Origin: Hydra vulgaris
Lineage: Eukaryota > Cnidaria > Hydrozoa > Anthoathecata > Hydridae
Direction of reading: 5' to 3'
DNA: 64,000 bases
NCBI RefSeq assembly: GCF_038396675.1
Contig: NC_088932.1
Coordinates: 25,999,001 to 26,063,000 of the forward strand
A model generated the notes under the pieces. The model had not been told where the DNA came from. It ran no database searches and worked only from the letters and a program-made list of their open reading frames with translations. Below, piece by piece: positions 1-12,299 of this stretch; position 1 is the first letter of the stretch; each line of letters starts with the position of its first letter. Both the position numbers and the translations under genes were made by a program.

Positions 1-340
1 AGCAGATCCATTTGACTTTTTTTTAAAATTTTATTATAAGATTCATCAAATAAGGTGGTGTAATAAGGGACTTTGTTTAATTAATTTATCATCATCTCTT
101 TAACAAAAGGGGCAACACCATGACATAAAATGTAACTGCATTTTGTTTTTCCACACATGGAAAACTTTTAGAAATTTGACTGCCTGGAAACATGGAACAG
201 AAGAGTTTACTTTTTGACTCTAAAGAATGGTACGAATAATTACATTTTAAAACTTCTAGTGACCAAATTATCTTCACATTAAATGTCTGATCTCTTGACA
301 TCAAGTTCGCTTGCTTTTGAGTTGTTTTCTGTTCAGGTGG
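1..340 (-). pseudogene. Decayed transposon-derived coding fragment
   Basis: Read on the minus strand from about 340 to 92, an open stretch encodes a Trp-Ser-Leu-Glu context followed by KCNYSYHS, then LFCSMFPGSQISKSF and a terminal VMVLPLLLKR before a stop. The spacing of an aromatic/Ser block, a 'Phe-x-x-Met-Phe-Pro-x-Ser' block and a final hydrophobic block resembles transposon-borne zinc-finger proteins common in cnidarians and fish. That resemblance is from memory and weak. There is no full-length frame and no splice context that would make it a host exon. Confidence 0.35.
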
Positions 341-624
341 ATTAGTTACTTCAGATAGCTTTTTAAAAAACTTGTCTTACTGCTATCAGATGGACATCTT
401 GCCACATGTTTCTTCCAAAAAAACAACTATTGTAATTAATATAAAAATCTGCTTCATCACAACAAGATTATTTTATACAATTTTAAAAAAGTTTGTGAAC
501 CTGGAGAAAAAAAAAGGAGTTAAAGAGGAGATTTGATCACATTTTTAACTTTTTAAAAGATAGTAGAGGATTTTAGAGGAGGTTTTTTAGAAAAAAAGGA
601 CTTTAGAGGATTTTAGAGGAGCTG

Positions 625-965
625 TGGGCATCCTGCTTCTGCTAAGATTCTGCTAAGAAGACTCTCTATATTATGCTTGCCATTTTCTATCTCCTAATTC
701 CATTTTCTATTATTCTCTACATATCTCCTATTCATCTTGGTACAAATTATTGTTGTTATTTTTGGGATGGTTTTTCTAATGAGGATCTTTCTCTTTTAAA
801 CAAGGTTCAAAACCACATTGTTTATATGGTTGGACCAAATCTCAATCTTGCCTGACTTGTCGTTTTCATGCTTTTTTTAGTTTTTAAACCTTCTGTCAAC
901 TCCTTTCATGTTCATTCTTTGCTGTCTGTTAACTTCCAACTTAAATAGTGGTTGCTAGCAGCCTT
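625..965 (+). mobile_element. 3' end fragment of an APE-type LINE
   Basis: The frame encodes a VQNHIVYMVGPNL block equivalent to the VQKCIVNIVGPAL block of the longer copies at 34.9 kb and 48.2 kb. It is followed by the same 3' end (aacttccaact, then tagtggttgct-gcagcc). It is heavily truncated at the 5' side and mutated. It is one of eight copies or fragments of this LINE family in the window. Confidence 0.75.
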
Positions 966-1145
966 ATTAACTTCTTAACTTACTTATTGGTGATTAATTT
1001 TTTTAATGAATTTACTTATTAAGTGAATTCATTTAAAAAAATAAAATATTTTTACTTCAAAAAATCAAATTTAAAATTCTATATATAATTTTTGAATAAA
1101 GCATTAAATAGATCAAAAAGACTGTTCAGGCTTCACATTCAAATA

Positions 1146-1420
1146 TGGTTCTGACTACTCTATAATATAAATTTTTTACTTAGTTTCACTCCTCTTATCA
1201 GACTTCTATAATATAAATTTTTTACTTAGTTTTCACTCCTTTCATCAGACTTCTGTATAAATAACATCATTCCTTTTAATAAATAACTACTTAAAACATA
1301 ATTTATAATTTTTATAGTGAACTATAATTATTATTGTTATTATTGTTATTATTATTATTATTATAATTATTATTACTATTAGTATTACTGTTATTATTAT
1401 TATCATTAAAATAGTCTTAT
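1146..1420. repeat. Short tandem duplication and (ATT)n tract
   Basis: A unit of about 52 bp (ataatataaattttttactt plus following bases) occurs twice in tandem between 1146 and 1250. An interrupted (ATT)n microsatellite runs from about 1325 to 1415. No coding potential is visible. Confidence 0.8.
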
Positions 1421-1852
1421 TATCTTTATCTGTCTTTTATTTGATCACTTTTTATTTGATCAAGTTGGGCAACTTGTCAAAAACAAGATATCACCATTTT
1501 AGAAGAAGAACAGTGCTGTATCACTAAATTAACACCTTCCATTTGTAGTTTATTTTTTCTTTCTTTTTTTACTAAAATAAGAATTTAATGAAAATTTCAT
1601 TTTCAATTTCATAAGAACCTAAATAAAAGCATTCTAGAAAGAACCTTTGATCATATTAAAAGTAAATGGAAAGTTACTTTAGATATTAAATCAATGTGTT
1701 GCAAACACTTCTATTCAACAGTACTAAAGACCTCCTTAAAAAAAAACTACTTGACCATAAACAACATCTTAACTCAAAACTTGTGTACAATAAATAAAAA
1801 AAACATCCAAATAAAATTGCAAAGTTTGTAAGCAACTAAAGGTAAACAAACA

Positions 1853-1990
1853 AAAATGCTATAAAAGTTTAAGAAATTATTATAAAAAAGAATATTATAA
1901 AAGTTTAAAAATTTACTATAAACAAAAATATTATAAAAGTTTGGAAAATCATTGTAAACAAAAAATTTATCAGAGTATGAAAAATTGGTA
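1853..1990. repeat. Short tandem array, unit about 41 bp
   Basis: Three to four degenerate copies of a unit containing tataaaagttt, followed by an A-rich stretch, lie between 1853 and 1990. I see nothing else in the interval 1420-2155. Confidence 0.65.
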
Positions 1991-2155
1991 AATTTTTTTT
2001 TTACTTTTTCCAGGAATAATATATAAACAAATAAATACTAATAGTTTTCTCTTTGATGTATAAACATTTTATTATACCTAAAAACATTTCAAATATGAAT
2101 GAGATAAACAACATTTGACTAACAAGAGTTTTTATTCTTGTTAGCCAAATGCTAA

Positions 2156-2293
2156 CTATTTCAGACATCTTACTTTTAACTTCTTCAGCTTGTCAAATTT
2201 AGCTTCTGCTATAGATTGATTTCTCAACTCTTCAATCTTTCTTCGCTCAAGAGTTAGATGTTCAGCGGGTTGTTTACTTTTTAATCTTCCAAG
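2156..2293 (-). CDS. Second visible exon of unrecognised minus-strand gene
   Basis: The exon follows the acceptor tatttag and is open for 45 codons to TAG. The Lys/Arg/Glu-rich run [20 protein letters not shown] predicts an amphipathic helix or short coiled coil. A gtaaga after the codons for KKLK is a plausible donor that would make this an internal exon. Which alternative is used cannot be decided from sequence alone. Confidence 0.5.
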   Translation of the reverse strand, partial: LGRLKSKQPAEHLTLERRKIEELRNQSIAEAKFDKLKKLKVRCLK

Positions 2294-5200
2294 CTAAATA
2301 CAAATTAAAATTTGTTTTTAAATATTAAAGTTTTTAAAGAAACATTTTTCGTGTGATTACAATCAAGATAATGAAAACCAAGATTTTTGTGAGCACACAA
2401 AAAAAACTCAGTGAAGTTTTTCTCACCCAATTGACTCTTGTTTTATTAACTGTTTAGTAAATCTAAAAATGAACCAGTTACCTTTACTTTTTTTTTCTTA
2501 ACTTTTTTGTTTCTCAACTTTTTTTTGTTCAAAGACAAAAAAGATACTACAGGCTACTCATTTTCTTTTTTTAACAATATATTAAAAAAAGCAACCTTAG
2601 TGGATGCTAATTTAGCAATCAATTTTATATATGCTTTCTATGAAAGGTCAGTAGTAAGCGATAATCCAAGAAGACATAAGGAAGAGGATTCAGTGAGAGG
2701 GTTGCAATTCATTAATATAAGATTGTCAACAGTATGGCGATAGTTGTTTGAAGTAAATAACTGAGTTTTGTTGGAGTTAAAATTTACAAGCTAATGCAAG
2801 CCCCAATTTGTTACAAAAGTGAGATAAGATATAAGATCGGCTGCTTGTTCTAAGTGATCGAGAAGAGAAGATTTTTTGTACACAGGAGACAGTCATCAGC
2901 AAGACAGGAGTATAAAGTCATCAGCAAAAAGAGCTTCTTTAGATGTAAGATTGTCAGGAAGATCATTAATGTAGATAAAAAACAAAACAGGACCAAGGAG
3001 AGAACCTTGAGGCACCCCAGAAGTTACTGGAAATGAAGAAAAGTGTTGACTTTCGAGGATGACTTTAATAAAGCAGTTAGGTGTCATCTATAAAGTGCAT
3101 ACGCCAAAATATAAATTTTGACCACACCTCTTCCCCCTCCCCCCCCCCCCAAATTGTACATTTTTAAAATCCCCCCCCTGATTTCATTTTTTTTTAAAAA
3201 GTTTCAAAAAAAATTGTATAAATGAAGAAACATTTTTTAAATTAGAGCATGCGCTTTTTAAGTTGGTCACCCCCTTCCCCCATCCATTACTTTATTGAAA
3301 GCTTTTTGCATATCCCTCCACCCCTTAAATACTTTATATGACCCCAAAGCCCTTGCTTTTGGCACAGGATCACAATTTAAAAGACATATATGTCTTCAAA
3401 TATATATACATATATACACACATGACTTAGTAAGTTTGTTTTGTCAAAAGGTTAAAACTAGTGAACCAGCGGGGAGATCAAAGATTGTACCACAATCATG
3501 TCATAATTTACTTTTTATTTTAAAAAAAATTTGTTTCAATGACAAATCAAAAATAAAAATAAACTTTACTTTCAGGTACCCCTTTTTAATAAGTCCATAA
3601 AAAATGATTCTTAACTGAGATCAGTAATATTGCAAACAAAGCCTAAAACCCAGTGTTGGGGGGAGATAACACACATAAATTGGGGGAGGGGGCATTAAAT
3701 TTTGGGGCCTATTTACAAATTTAAGGAGCTTTTCATTTAAGCAATACCTAGTGGTAAAAATTTCAAGATTTTAGGGCCCTAATGAAAGGTTATATTGAAG
3801 GGGACCTCCGACCCGTTGCACAGTGGGAATATTCCATTGAAATAGGTGGCCAAAACTATAATTGTTGTATTTATGTGGATATTAGGCCTTCATTGAGTAA
3901 AATAGAGATATAAGATAATATTTTTCATTTTTGTGCTTAACCAGCTCAAAGGCACTGCAAAAGGGGGAGGGTAGAAAGTTGCACATTAGCAATAGGGGCC
4001 CAGTTGGATATTTTATATGTGATACTTTCAAGCATTGTTTAAATAATGGACAATTTTATTAATTGTTATATTTTTGCTTATGTCAAAATATAATGTTTTG
4101 CAAAAAAATTGCAATGATAGAAGCCTGGGATCAAAAATACCTCAAAAATTAGTTCTCTCTTGACGTTGTCAACATTTAAATATAATTCATTTAAGTCATC
4201 AATTTAATTTGATTCCTTATCATGAATTCTCTATTACCACTATAAACTGCTAATAAACTTTAAACTTTTATGGTAGGCACAATATTTTCTTATTTTTCAA
4301 TCTTTTAGTTAATGAGATTGAACTAATTAGGGGAACAGAAGTATGTCTACCTTGAATGAAAATATTAAATAAATTTGTTTCTCTACTTTTTTCCTTGCAT
4401 GATGTTCACAATCAAATTTACAAATTCTGTGTCAAGATTCAGCTGCTTCCTCTCCCATTAAACCAAGTGGAACTGGTGAATTAATAATAATTTCCTAACC
4501 AGGTGCTAATACTTTGTGGATGGAAGCTGATACCTTAAACCAATTATATGTCTCTAACAACTTCTTATATGTATCATTGCAGTATTTATCAATTTTTTCC
4601 GGATCAATTAGGTCTTTTTAATTGATTGCAATTAGAATGTTATGTAACCTGATAATAATTTCATCAATTTCTAAAATTTTACTGAGTAATAGAGGGTCAG
4701 AAAAAACTCGGTATGTAATAGAGCGTCGGAATAAATTTCCGGTATTACTAGTTCCTGATCTGCCAGCTCTTGGTTCATCAACTCTCAAACCAAATTACTC
4801 AAACATCTTATTATGAATAATTTTTTTCCTTATTAAATATTGATCTTTCAAGGTCTTTTTTACTTTCCAAGTTTTTGTTTCAATTCTATATGAAATATGT
4901 AAAATAAATTCAAAAAACCTAATCCAAGAATGTAGTGGTAAAATGCCATAGCACAATGCCTGCCCATCTGTAACAAATCCTTCCTTAAAGATTTTTAGAT
5001 CTTACATCATGTTAGCTGTGGTGCAACAAATTGGACAACATTGTGTCAAAGAAGTGTCTGTGATGTTAACTAAGATTTTTTCATCAATCATTGAAAGGAC
5101 AAAACTATAGTTGATAAAATATTCCTCCTTAATTTATAATACCACTTCTTTATTTTCTTTTATATACTCCAGCATAATTGGTCTACAGAACCAAATACTC

Positions 5201-8200
5201 TGAGACATTGTTATTAAATAAAATATTGTTTGAATCTGATTTGTACAGATCTGAGCCTTGAAGGTTATTTTGATTGGAATTATTAAAACATTGATGGTAT
5301 TTTGAATGATTTGATGTTCCATCCATACCCCAACTTTATAAATTTATCATACCCTAAATTTATCAATTCATCAAAGTCTTTTTTTTTAATCATCCAAATA
5401 TTTTATAATTTCCTTTTCTTGTAGCTTTACAAGCCTTTTTGATCCATAAGATCCTGTAATTTAACTTTGGTCTTTGTTTCAGTAACTTCAATCGATGTTT
5501 TTAAAGGTTAGCACTTGTTTTTTATTTCATAAATTACTTGATAAGATTGAAATCTGCATGGTGCTTCTTTATGAGTACTTTCATAAACACTTTATGAAAG
5601 TTTGTTATCCAAGAAATTTACAAAAGCGTCTGTAAACATCATTTTCTCATGCAACATGAGAATGGTTCATGGTTAGCTGAGTGTAAAGCAATAACGATTC
5701 ATGTCGCCTCTTTGTAATGAAACTAAGTATTATAGCTAAATTAAAGTCACATTTATTAAATGCTGTTCTTTGTGACACTAACAATATTTTTTTCAATGGA
5801 TTCTGTTTTTGAATCAAATGATATATTTGCTATCAATCGTCTTTAGGTTTGAGAACTCAATTTATCAAACTCTTTTGTTGGTCGACCTCTTTTTGCTGAT
5901 TCGTTTATTAAACTCTCTTGATTACCTGGTGATTCATTTAAATCATTTGTTTTAAAAACTAAATTAAGCCAAACCTGATTGCTATCAAATATTTATTTTT
6001 TTCAATATAATGCATGCCATAGTGCAGCATACATCTATTTTGTCTTCTCTGACTCAAATCTTAGTAATAATGTACATAATTAATTTAAGAAAAGAATTAT
6101 CTTTTCTTAAATTAGTTATGTATTTTAAAACCATAAACAAATAAAATTGAAATAAAAAATAACTTTTTTATTCAAAAAAAAATTTACTTTGGTCTTTCAT
6201 GCCTTAAAGTATTTCTTTTTTTTTTACTTTTAGTAATAAAAAAATTGTTTTTATTCTTTCAATTTTGAAAAATTGAAGTTTTTTATTTGATTAAAAAAAC
6301 ACCAATTTTTCAAAATTATTTATTGCTCAATTTATCGCAAATGATTGTAATCGTTTAAATCTAATATGTTGTTTTTTTTTGTTTCTTTTTTTTTTTATTT
6401 ATTGAAAGTTTTAACCTGCATAATATTTAAATTTAAAATTATTTCTTTGTTTTCTATTTTCCATTTAGGTTAAAATTGAAATATTTAGTGTATTGGGCAT
6501 TCCATACTTTTTAATTATTTAAAATTTAAGTAACATTTAAAATGAGACTATTTTCAGAGACAGGTAACACTTTTGATGAAAAAAAACTAGTTTGTTGCCC
6601 AAAACTGGATAGTAACCCTTTTTGCACCAGAACATTCCTAAACTTCTAGAAACCTATACGTAATTGATTACTGCAAATAAAATTACATTGTGTTTGTTAA
6701 GAATTTTGTATTTTTTACCTAGGTTTACTTATAGTTCTTCATTGCCTTGTAGAACAATGTTTTTTTGATTTAATTTACACAGTCTGAGTCACATGTCTTA
6801 AACAAAAAGTCAAATTATAAATTCCATTTCACCATTGAAAGTAGGGATGTACCGGAATGGTACATCCCTCTTTTCAATGCTAAAAATTGTATTACCAACT
6901 TTTTCAGGAAATTTTTTCTTTTTCTTTTTAACAGTCTATATTATAACCTTTCCAACGATGTATATATTGTCAATTTTTCAATGATTTATATATTAAAATA
7001 AAAAATAATTACTAAAATCCAGCATCTTGAGAATTTTTATCAAAAATTCCTTAAAAACCTAACTTCATGAAGCCACTACCATTTAGCCTGTCACATGTAG
7101 AACTTCATAAATTGGAAATTTCTAAGTGAGGGTGTTAGTAACAAAACCCACTATCAGACATAATGATTTTTGATTTTTGGCTATGTGATTTCAAACTGTG
7201 TATTGGTCACCATGCTAAAACCTGTTTTTTGCTAACTCAAAAAAAAAAGTTGTCTAAAATACAAATTCACCTTAATCAGGATCAGATATAAGGGGTGGCA
7301 TGTGTGTGCATAGAGGAACATTATACCCTTAACTCCTCTATACCATACATCCTTATATGTTGGCAAACTAGGACCTTTAGTCAGAATTTTAACTTTTATA
7401 TTGGTTAGCTAGTGAATTATGGAGAACAATATCCGGTATTGTTTTTTTTTTTAAGTTGTTATTTATTCAAAAACATTTAGTTATTAACAAGTACTTGTTA
7501 ATTGTGAATAATTAGAAAAATGAAGTATGTACTTTTAAATTGAACCTTTCCCCACCCCTCCTAATACTTTCATATGCTATTTGAAGATCTCCCCTCCCCC
7601 TGTGAGCGCATATACTTTATGGACAACCCTTTAGAAAGAAACGATTTAATTATCTCAAAAACTTTCCCAGATACACCATATTAAACAAACTTATTGAGGA
7701 GACCAACATGCTAGACTCTGTCAAAAGCTTTAGATATGTCAAATGCATTAGCTCTAGCCTTTCATTCATTCACAGTAGTTAGCAAGCCGACTAAGTAAGA
7801 GCAAGAGAATCAAAAAAACCATATTGATTGTCTGACAGTAAGTTGTTTGACTCAAGATGGAATGTGAGAAATTGGTTTATCAAAGACTCAAAAACCTTGC
7901 TAATAACAGAAAGAAGACTGATCAAATGATAATTGGAGGGGTCAGAATGTTCACTTGAGTTTTTTAAAATTGGAACAACAGATACCATTTTCCAGCAAGC
8001 AAGAAAACAAGACTCAGTCAGGCATTTATTAAATAATTTAGAGAGAATTGAACAGAGTTCTGGAGAACACTTTTGTAAAACTATGACAGGAATGTTGTCT
8101 GGACAACAAGCAGTAGAAGAGTTTAATTAAGATATAACTTTAGTAGGCCTGGACAGGAATGGCGTGCGATTGAGCGCAATTGCTGACCACGCAAATGTAT

Positions 8201-10594
8201 TTTTTTTTGACAACTTGACCACTACTGTTTAGATGAATTTAGAAATATTCTAAAAAAGAAATGCTAAGCTAATTTTAAACAGGAAGAAAATTAAAAAAAA
8301 AGAAAACTAATGAAATTCCTTACAAAAAAAATATATTAAAGCACTAAAACAAAATTTAAAAAACTCAAACTCGAAGCAAAAATTATTTTTTGTTATATTT
8401 TTGATTGCGTTTGAAATAAATTACTCTATAACTTATCTTTTGAAACATTTTTTTAAAGTTACACAAATTGTGCCAGGTAGGGGTAGGGTCAAAATAAAAG
8501 CGTACTTATAGACGAGTCAAGTTAAAAAAAAAAGTTAAACAATTCTTTCTAAAAATATATATACAAAAAAGCAATCAAATCATTCCATTGCAACGGGAAG
8601 ACTTAATTTATAATTTAAAGTAACTTAAAAAAAATAATTTTTTAGAAGATTTTTAGAAAGACATGGAAAAATAGTTTGAAACATTTCAATTTTTCATAAA
8701 ATATATGCCTACATAAAAAAAATATACCATTGTTATTTACACAAAATGCATTTATTTTAAACAACCATTATAATTAATTTTTCATTTTATTTAAAGCCTT
8801 CATGTAAAATAAAAACTTTAGAAAAGATCAAAGATTAAAAGTTATTCATAATGTAACAATTTTTTAAATTGCATTTAAATTGTCAAAACATCAAAACAGC
8901 CGTGGTCAAATTATAAAGAAAAATAAATAAAAGCCACTTAGGCAAATATATTACAAAGCTCAAATCATTTACCTTAAGGTAAGTGGGGTAAAAAGCTATT
9001 TTAAAAATTGGGGTAATAAGGCAACTTATTGATTTAATGATTAGTTTTTTTTTAATTAGTTGCAATTTGCCATGCACATTCAAACCAAAGGTAGAATATA
9101 CACACAGTAACCACCCGATAGAGACTATGACCATTGCTGCTGGTATTCCAGTTAAAAGGGTTTCTGAGACTTATAAAGTTTCCAGATCAACTTTTAGAAA
9201 TTTTCTATGAGGTAAGACCAAAAATATGCAAACACCTTGTTGAACTGCTATTCCTGCTAAATAAGAGCTTGTCGTTATTCGAATGAAAAACTTTAGGACT
9301 TGGCTGCATTAAAACACTTCATCAAAAGTATCCTTTACAAACATAAGCGAACTTCTCTGGAAAAGATTAGACTTACAGGTTTTTCTCTACACAACCTAAC
9401 TTTACAGAGAATTGTTCAGAACATTTTAAAGATTGCAGCCATAAGTGAAAAATAGCTTGTTTTTTTGTTTTTTAACAATCTGCACAACCTGATCAAGAAC
9501 ATTTTCCTTCTAATGTAATGAAGTATAATAAGACTAATATCAGCAAAAAAGGTGCCCTGGCTTTAAGAAAATAATTTACAGAAAGGTCACAAGACATTCA
9601 AATACCATTATAAAGATTGAAATGCCTTTGCAATTTGTTAGGAATTTTTGTATTTTTTGTAAATGTATTTGCATTTTGAACTATATTTTAAAAATCTAGT
9701 TTTAGGATTTAAAACATACTTCCTTAAATTTCATAAACATGTATTGCAATGTTTTGTTGTTTAAATTAGGTTAACCTGTTAAGTGGCCTAACTACACTAT
9801 ATTTTGATTTTTCTAAAATGATTTTCATTTAAAAAATTTTGTTAAAGCTTTAAAGCCATATTGTTGATTTTCACATATGATGTGCATCTTGTATGAGTAA
9901 TTCTTGAATAAAGTTTACAGATTTATAACTCTTATTAGTTTTTTTATATTTTATTTGATAATCTAGTTCTATGATTTGCGACTTTCATTAATTTCTTAAA
10001 TATGTATTGCAATTTTTTTTGTTTAAATTAAGTTTTTCTGTTAAGTGGCCATATCTTTGGATTTTTCAATAATGATTTTTAATAATAAGTTATGGTTAAA
10101 ATTTTAAAGCTACATGACTAATTTTCACATCTTTTAGGAGTAACTCTTTGTGCATCTTTTAGGAGTAACTCTTGAATAAAATCTACAAGTTTATAGCTCC
10201 TGTACTTAGCAAATTATTGAGAGAAAAAAAACAGTCAAAATATGACCATATTACCCCATCTGACGGTATGTATAAATACAAATAATTAGTCCTCATTAAT
10301 TATTTATACTTATTAGATTTGTAACACAAGTTGAAACAATAGTATAGAAAGTAATAAATATACTAAATAACTTTGAAACTTAAAATTTATATGCTCATGC
10401 AAAATAAGTAACTTATAATGCATAACTTATGCATAAAAAATTGCTTATGCCATAAGCAATTTTTTTGTTAACTAATATGATATTCATAAACATATTACTT
10501 TTAAACTTCATAAAAATAATAATTAACTTACAATTGCGACACTATGAGGAGTAGGACCAGTAAATTCGCGATGTCTTTGTAAAGTATATGTCAT
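2156..10594 (-). CDS. Unrecognised minus-strand gene (two visible exons)
   Basis: Exon 1 (10594 to 10532) starts with ATG in an A-rich context behind an in-frame TAG, encodes 21 residues ([20 protein letters not shown], then Ile) and ends at a good donor, gtaagt, in phase 0. A phase-0 exon at 2293 to 2156 follows acceptor tatttag. It encodes a charged helical stretch ([20 protein letters not shown]) and either stops at TAG or splices again at an internal gtaaga after codon 40 of the exon. Joined directly, the two give a 66-residue product, but more exons may lie in the 8.2-kb intron or beyond 2156. I do not recognise the family. The intron is filled with transposons, which suits a host gene. 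Confidence 0.5.
2560..3080 (-). mobile_element. LINE reverse-transcriptase fragment (3' half of a split copy)
   Basis: On the minus strand the sequence encodes [20 protein letters not shown] and then ALFADD, the RT palm motifs of APE-type non-LTR elements, followed by frameshifted downstream sequence. Its 5' part continues at 7631-8135: codons before the break give a Phe-Leu-Ser run, and codons after it give an Asn-x-x-Ile-Lys-Val run. The element therefore predates the 4.55-kb insertion between them. Confidence 0.85.
4400..6000 (-). pseudogene. Decayed transposase-like coding region inside the 3081-7630 element
   Basis: Short minus-strand open stretches (for example 5322-5134) and the [13 protein letters not shown] segment near 5850-5945 suggest an old coding region broken by many stops. 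No catalytic motif could be recognised, so the transposase class is unknown. Confidence 0.4.
6843..6869. repeat. Perfect 11-bp inverted repeat, possible hAT solo ends
   Basis: The arms agggatgtacc and ggtacatccct flank a 5-base loop. A related terminus (ttccggtacacccctacta) occurs near 40120-40140. This could be a MITE collapsed to its termini. Confidence 0.5.
7631..8135 (-). mobile_element. LINE reverse-transcriptase fragment (5' half of a split copy)
   Basis: Minus-strand frames encode [20 protein letters not shown], then [10 protein letters not shown] and [13 protein letters not shown]. This is the conserved N-terminal RT region shared with the copies at 33.9 kb and 18.9 kb. It is followed by a frameshifted [16 protein letters not shown] segment up to the insertion point at 7631. 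Confidence 0.85.
8975..10270 (+). mobile_element. pogo-like DNA transposon relic
   Basis: The left side has aagtggggtaaaaagc. The right side in reverse complement has atggggtaatatggtc, giving imperfect inverted ends. Near 9139-9190 the plus strand encodes [20 protein letters not shown], which resembles the pipsqueak-type helix-turn-helix at the N-terminus of pogo/Tigger transposases. Further degraded frames (for example [18 protein letters not shown]) follow. A block of about 270 bp is repeated imperfectly in tandem (about 9640-9920 and 9955-10200). The element has no intact transposase. Confidence 0.5.
10532..10594 (-). CDS. Exon 1 of unrecognised minus-strand gene
   Basis: The exon has 63 bases, an ATG preceded by six A bases, an in-frame TAG nine codons upstream and a donor ATT|gtaagt. 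The sequence is less AT-rich than its surroundings and uses CGC and GCG codons. Upstream (10595-10800) there is a comparatively CpG-containing stretch that could be promoter sequence. Confidence 0.5.
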
Positions 10595-11050
10595 TTTTTT
10601 GATAAAATTTGAAAATTTCTAGACAGTATTTAGAAGTATATTTTAGCCGAGAACGTTCTCATAAGAATATTGTGATCAACCATATTTATTTATTTATTGC
10701 GAAGGCAAGCGGACGGGTTGCTAACGCGTGCATTAAAAAAAAAAAAATTTGTGCGGCGATGAAACACGTTTTATTTTAAACGCGTTTATGTATTACGTTT
10801 TAAAAGTTTTATAAAATAAACTGTGTAAAAGAACAATAAAATAGCAAGGCTGTTTCCGCTCTACTCTATCTCGCAGTAGGGTAGAGCTGGGCTAGTTAGG
10901 CAATTTATACTAAATCAAACATACTTCATAAACGGTGCGTCGGGTTTGCATAATTTTTTTACTAGTACAAAGATAATTTATCCTGCTAAAAATTGGTTTA
11001 AAAAAAAAGTACATTTTTTATATTTTTGAGAAGATATTGATTACGTTTAC

Positions 11051-11112
11051 CAAGTTGCTCAACCTGCCCCAACAAGGTAAGTCGAGTAACTGTGTAGGGC
11101 AAGTTGAGCAAT
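11051..11112. repeat. Inverted repeat with tgctcaac / gttgagca arms
   Basis: The arms ttgctcaacctgcccc (11051-11066) and its near reverse complement gggcaagttgagcaa (about 11097-11112) are 30 bases apart. This may be a remnant of a transposon end. The function is unknown. Confidence 0.5.
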
Positions 11113-11210
11113 AAATGAATATTCATGTTATGGAACTTGGATAAATCATCACTAAAACTATTGGTCATAATGCAATAATCTTGAACATTAAAACCCAATT
11201 TAAAAGTTAC

Positions 11211-11406
<196 letters not shown>

Positions 11407-11974
11407 TACAAAATCTACCGCAAACTTTTTTCTTATCTAAGTTGTTTCTGAGTATTCGGTAGTTAAATTTTATTTATCTTTTTTCAAAGCTGCTAAACTT
11501 ACTCCTATTAGCCAAGGTAACACATTAGTTAGGTTTTAACAACAGTAAAAACTTAGAAAACAGTTAGACATAGTAAAAAACGGCTGATAAAAAGTTTGAT
11601 AAATTGGTAAAACATCAACACGTTAGTGGTGGCAGATAAGAAAAGTTAAAAGCATCTTGGAAAAAAATAGCAATAATTTTTTTTTATACATTTTTGGTCC
11701 AAAATGAAAAAAATGCGCGTGCATCCAACTTGACAGTCATCCTACAACCTTTTGTTCCACATTGTATTACCTTCCCAATTCCCTAACTTTCATCTATTAG
11801 ATGCTTTGTCATGCGATGCGAAGTTTTTGAGACATCAAAATTAATCAAAAATTTGTAACTGGCCCAGGGAACTACTCAATTGACCTAGCTCAGTTAATTT
11901 GACGAGTGGAAAAAGGATTTGATGTTTTATACTATTACAAATTAAACTCTTATTTATTACTATTTTTTTAGTTG

Positions 11975-12172
11975 TTAAGGTACTCCAAGAAGATCTATAG
12001 ATCCCCTTTCGGGATCTCTCCCTTCGAACTCGAGAGAGATCCCGGGTTCGAAGCGAGCTCTGGGTATATTTCGCGCGATTGGTAAAGAAAGAGGCGTGAA
12101 CTTCCTTTTTAAATGCTCTTCTGCGGTGCTCTGTGAGAAAACCGTTAGGTCTTCTTAAGGCACCTAAAACAA
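11975..12172 (+). mobile_element. tRNA-derived SINE, family A, copy 1
   Basis: A B-box-like gggttcgaag (near 12045) is followed by a body that matches the copy at 16402-16575: gattggtaaa, an aggcgtgaacttcct block, ctctgtgagaaaaccgttag and a final cttcttaaggca. The 5' part has short GC-rich inverted repeats (gatcccctttcgggatc). It is in the same orientation as copy 2. Confidence 0.7.
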
Positions 12173-12299
12173 AAATTAAAAAAAATTAATACCTTGTTAT
12201 TTATGTTTGACTCTATATTAAATTATACCTAGAACAAGAATAGTTACTAAAACAATTACAGCAAGTTGAAAATGCTGATCTAAGTTAATAAAGTTCTTA

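Larger units (their letters stand above)
3081..7630. mobile_element. 4.55-kb DNA transposon inserted in a LINE
   Basis: The insert splits the LINE exactly between TTAG at 3077-3080 and TTAG at 7631-7634, a 4-bp target duplication (or a 2-3 bp one inside it). Its ends are imperfect inverted repeats: left ctataaagtgcatacgc, right in reverse complement ccataaagtatatgcgc. Both ends are followed inward by C/G-rich runs. The interior is decayed. On the minus strand around 5850-5945 a frame reads [16 protein letters not shown], an AT-hook-like segment seen in transposon-encoded proteins, but stops interrupt it. I cannot assign the superfamily. Confidence 0.7.

Noticed and set aside
2507..2743. Plus-strand open frame of 78 codons
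   Set aside because: Antisense to the LINE reverse-transcriptase fragment on the minus strand.
7933..8130. Plus-strand open frame of 65 codons
   Set aside because: Antisense shadow of the LINE RT frame on the other strand.
10532..10594. Golgi SNARE (GOSR1-like) exon, because of TLQRHRE
   Set aside because: The resemblance stops after seven residues and the rest of the exon does not fit that family.
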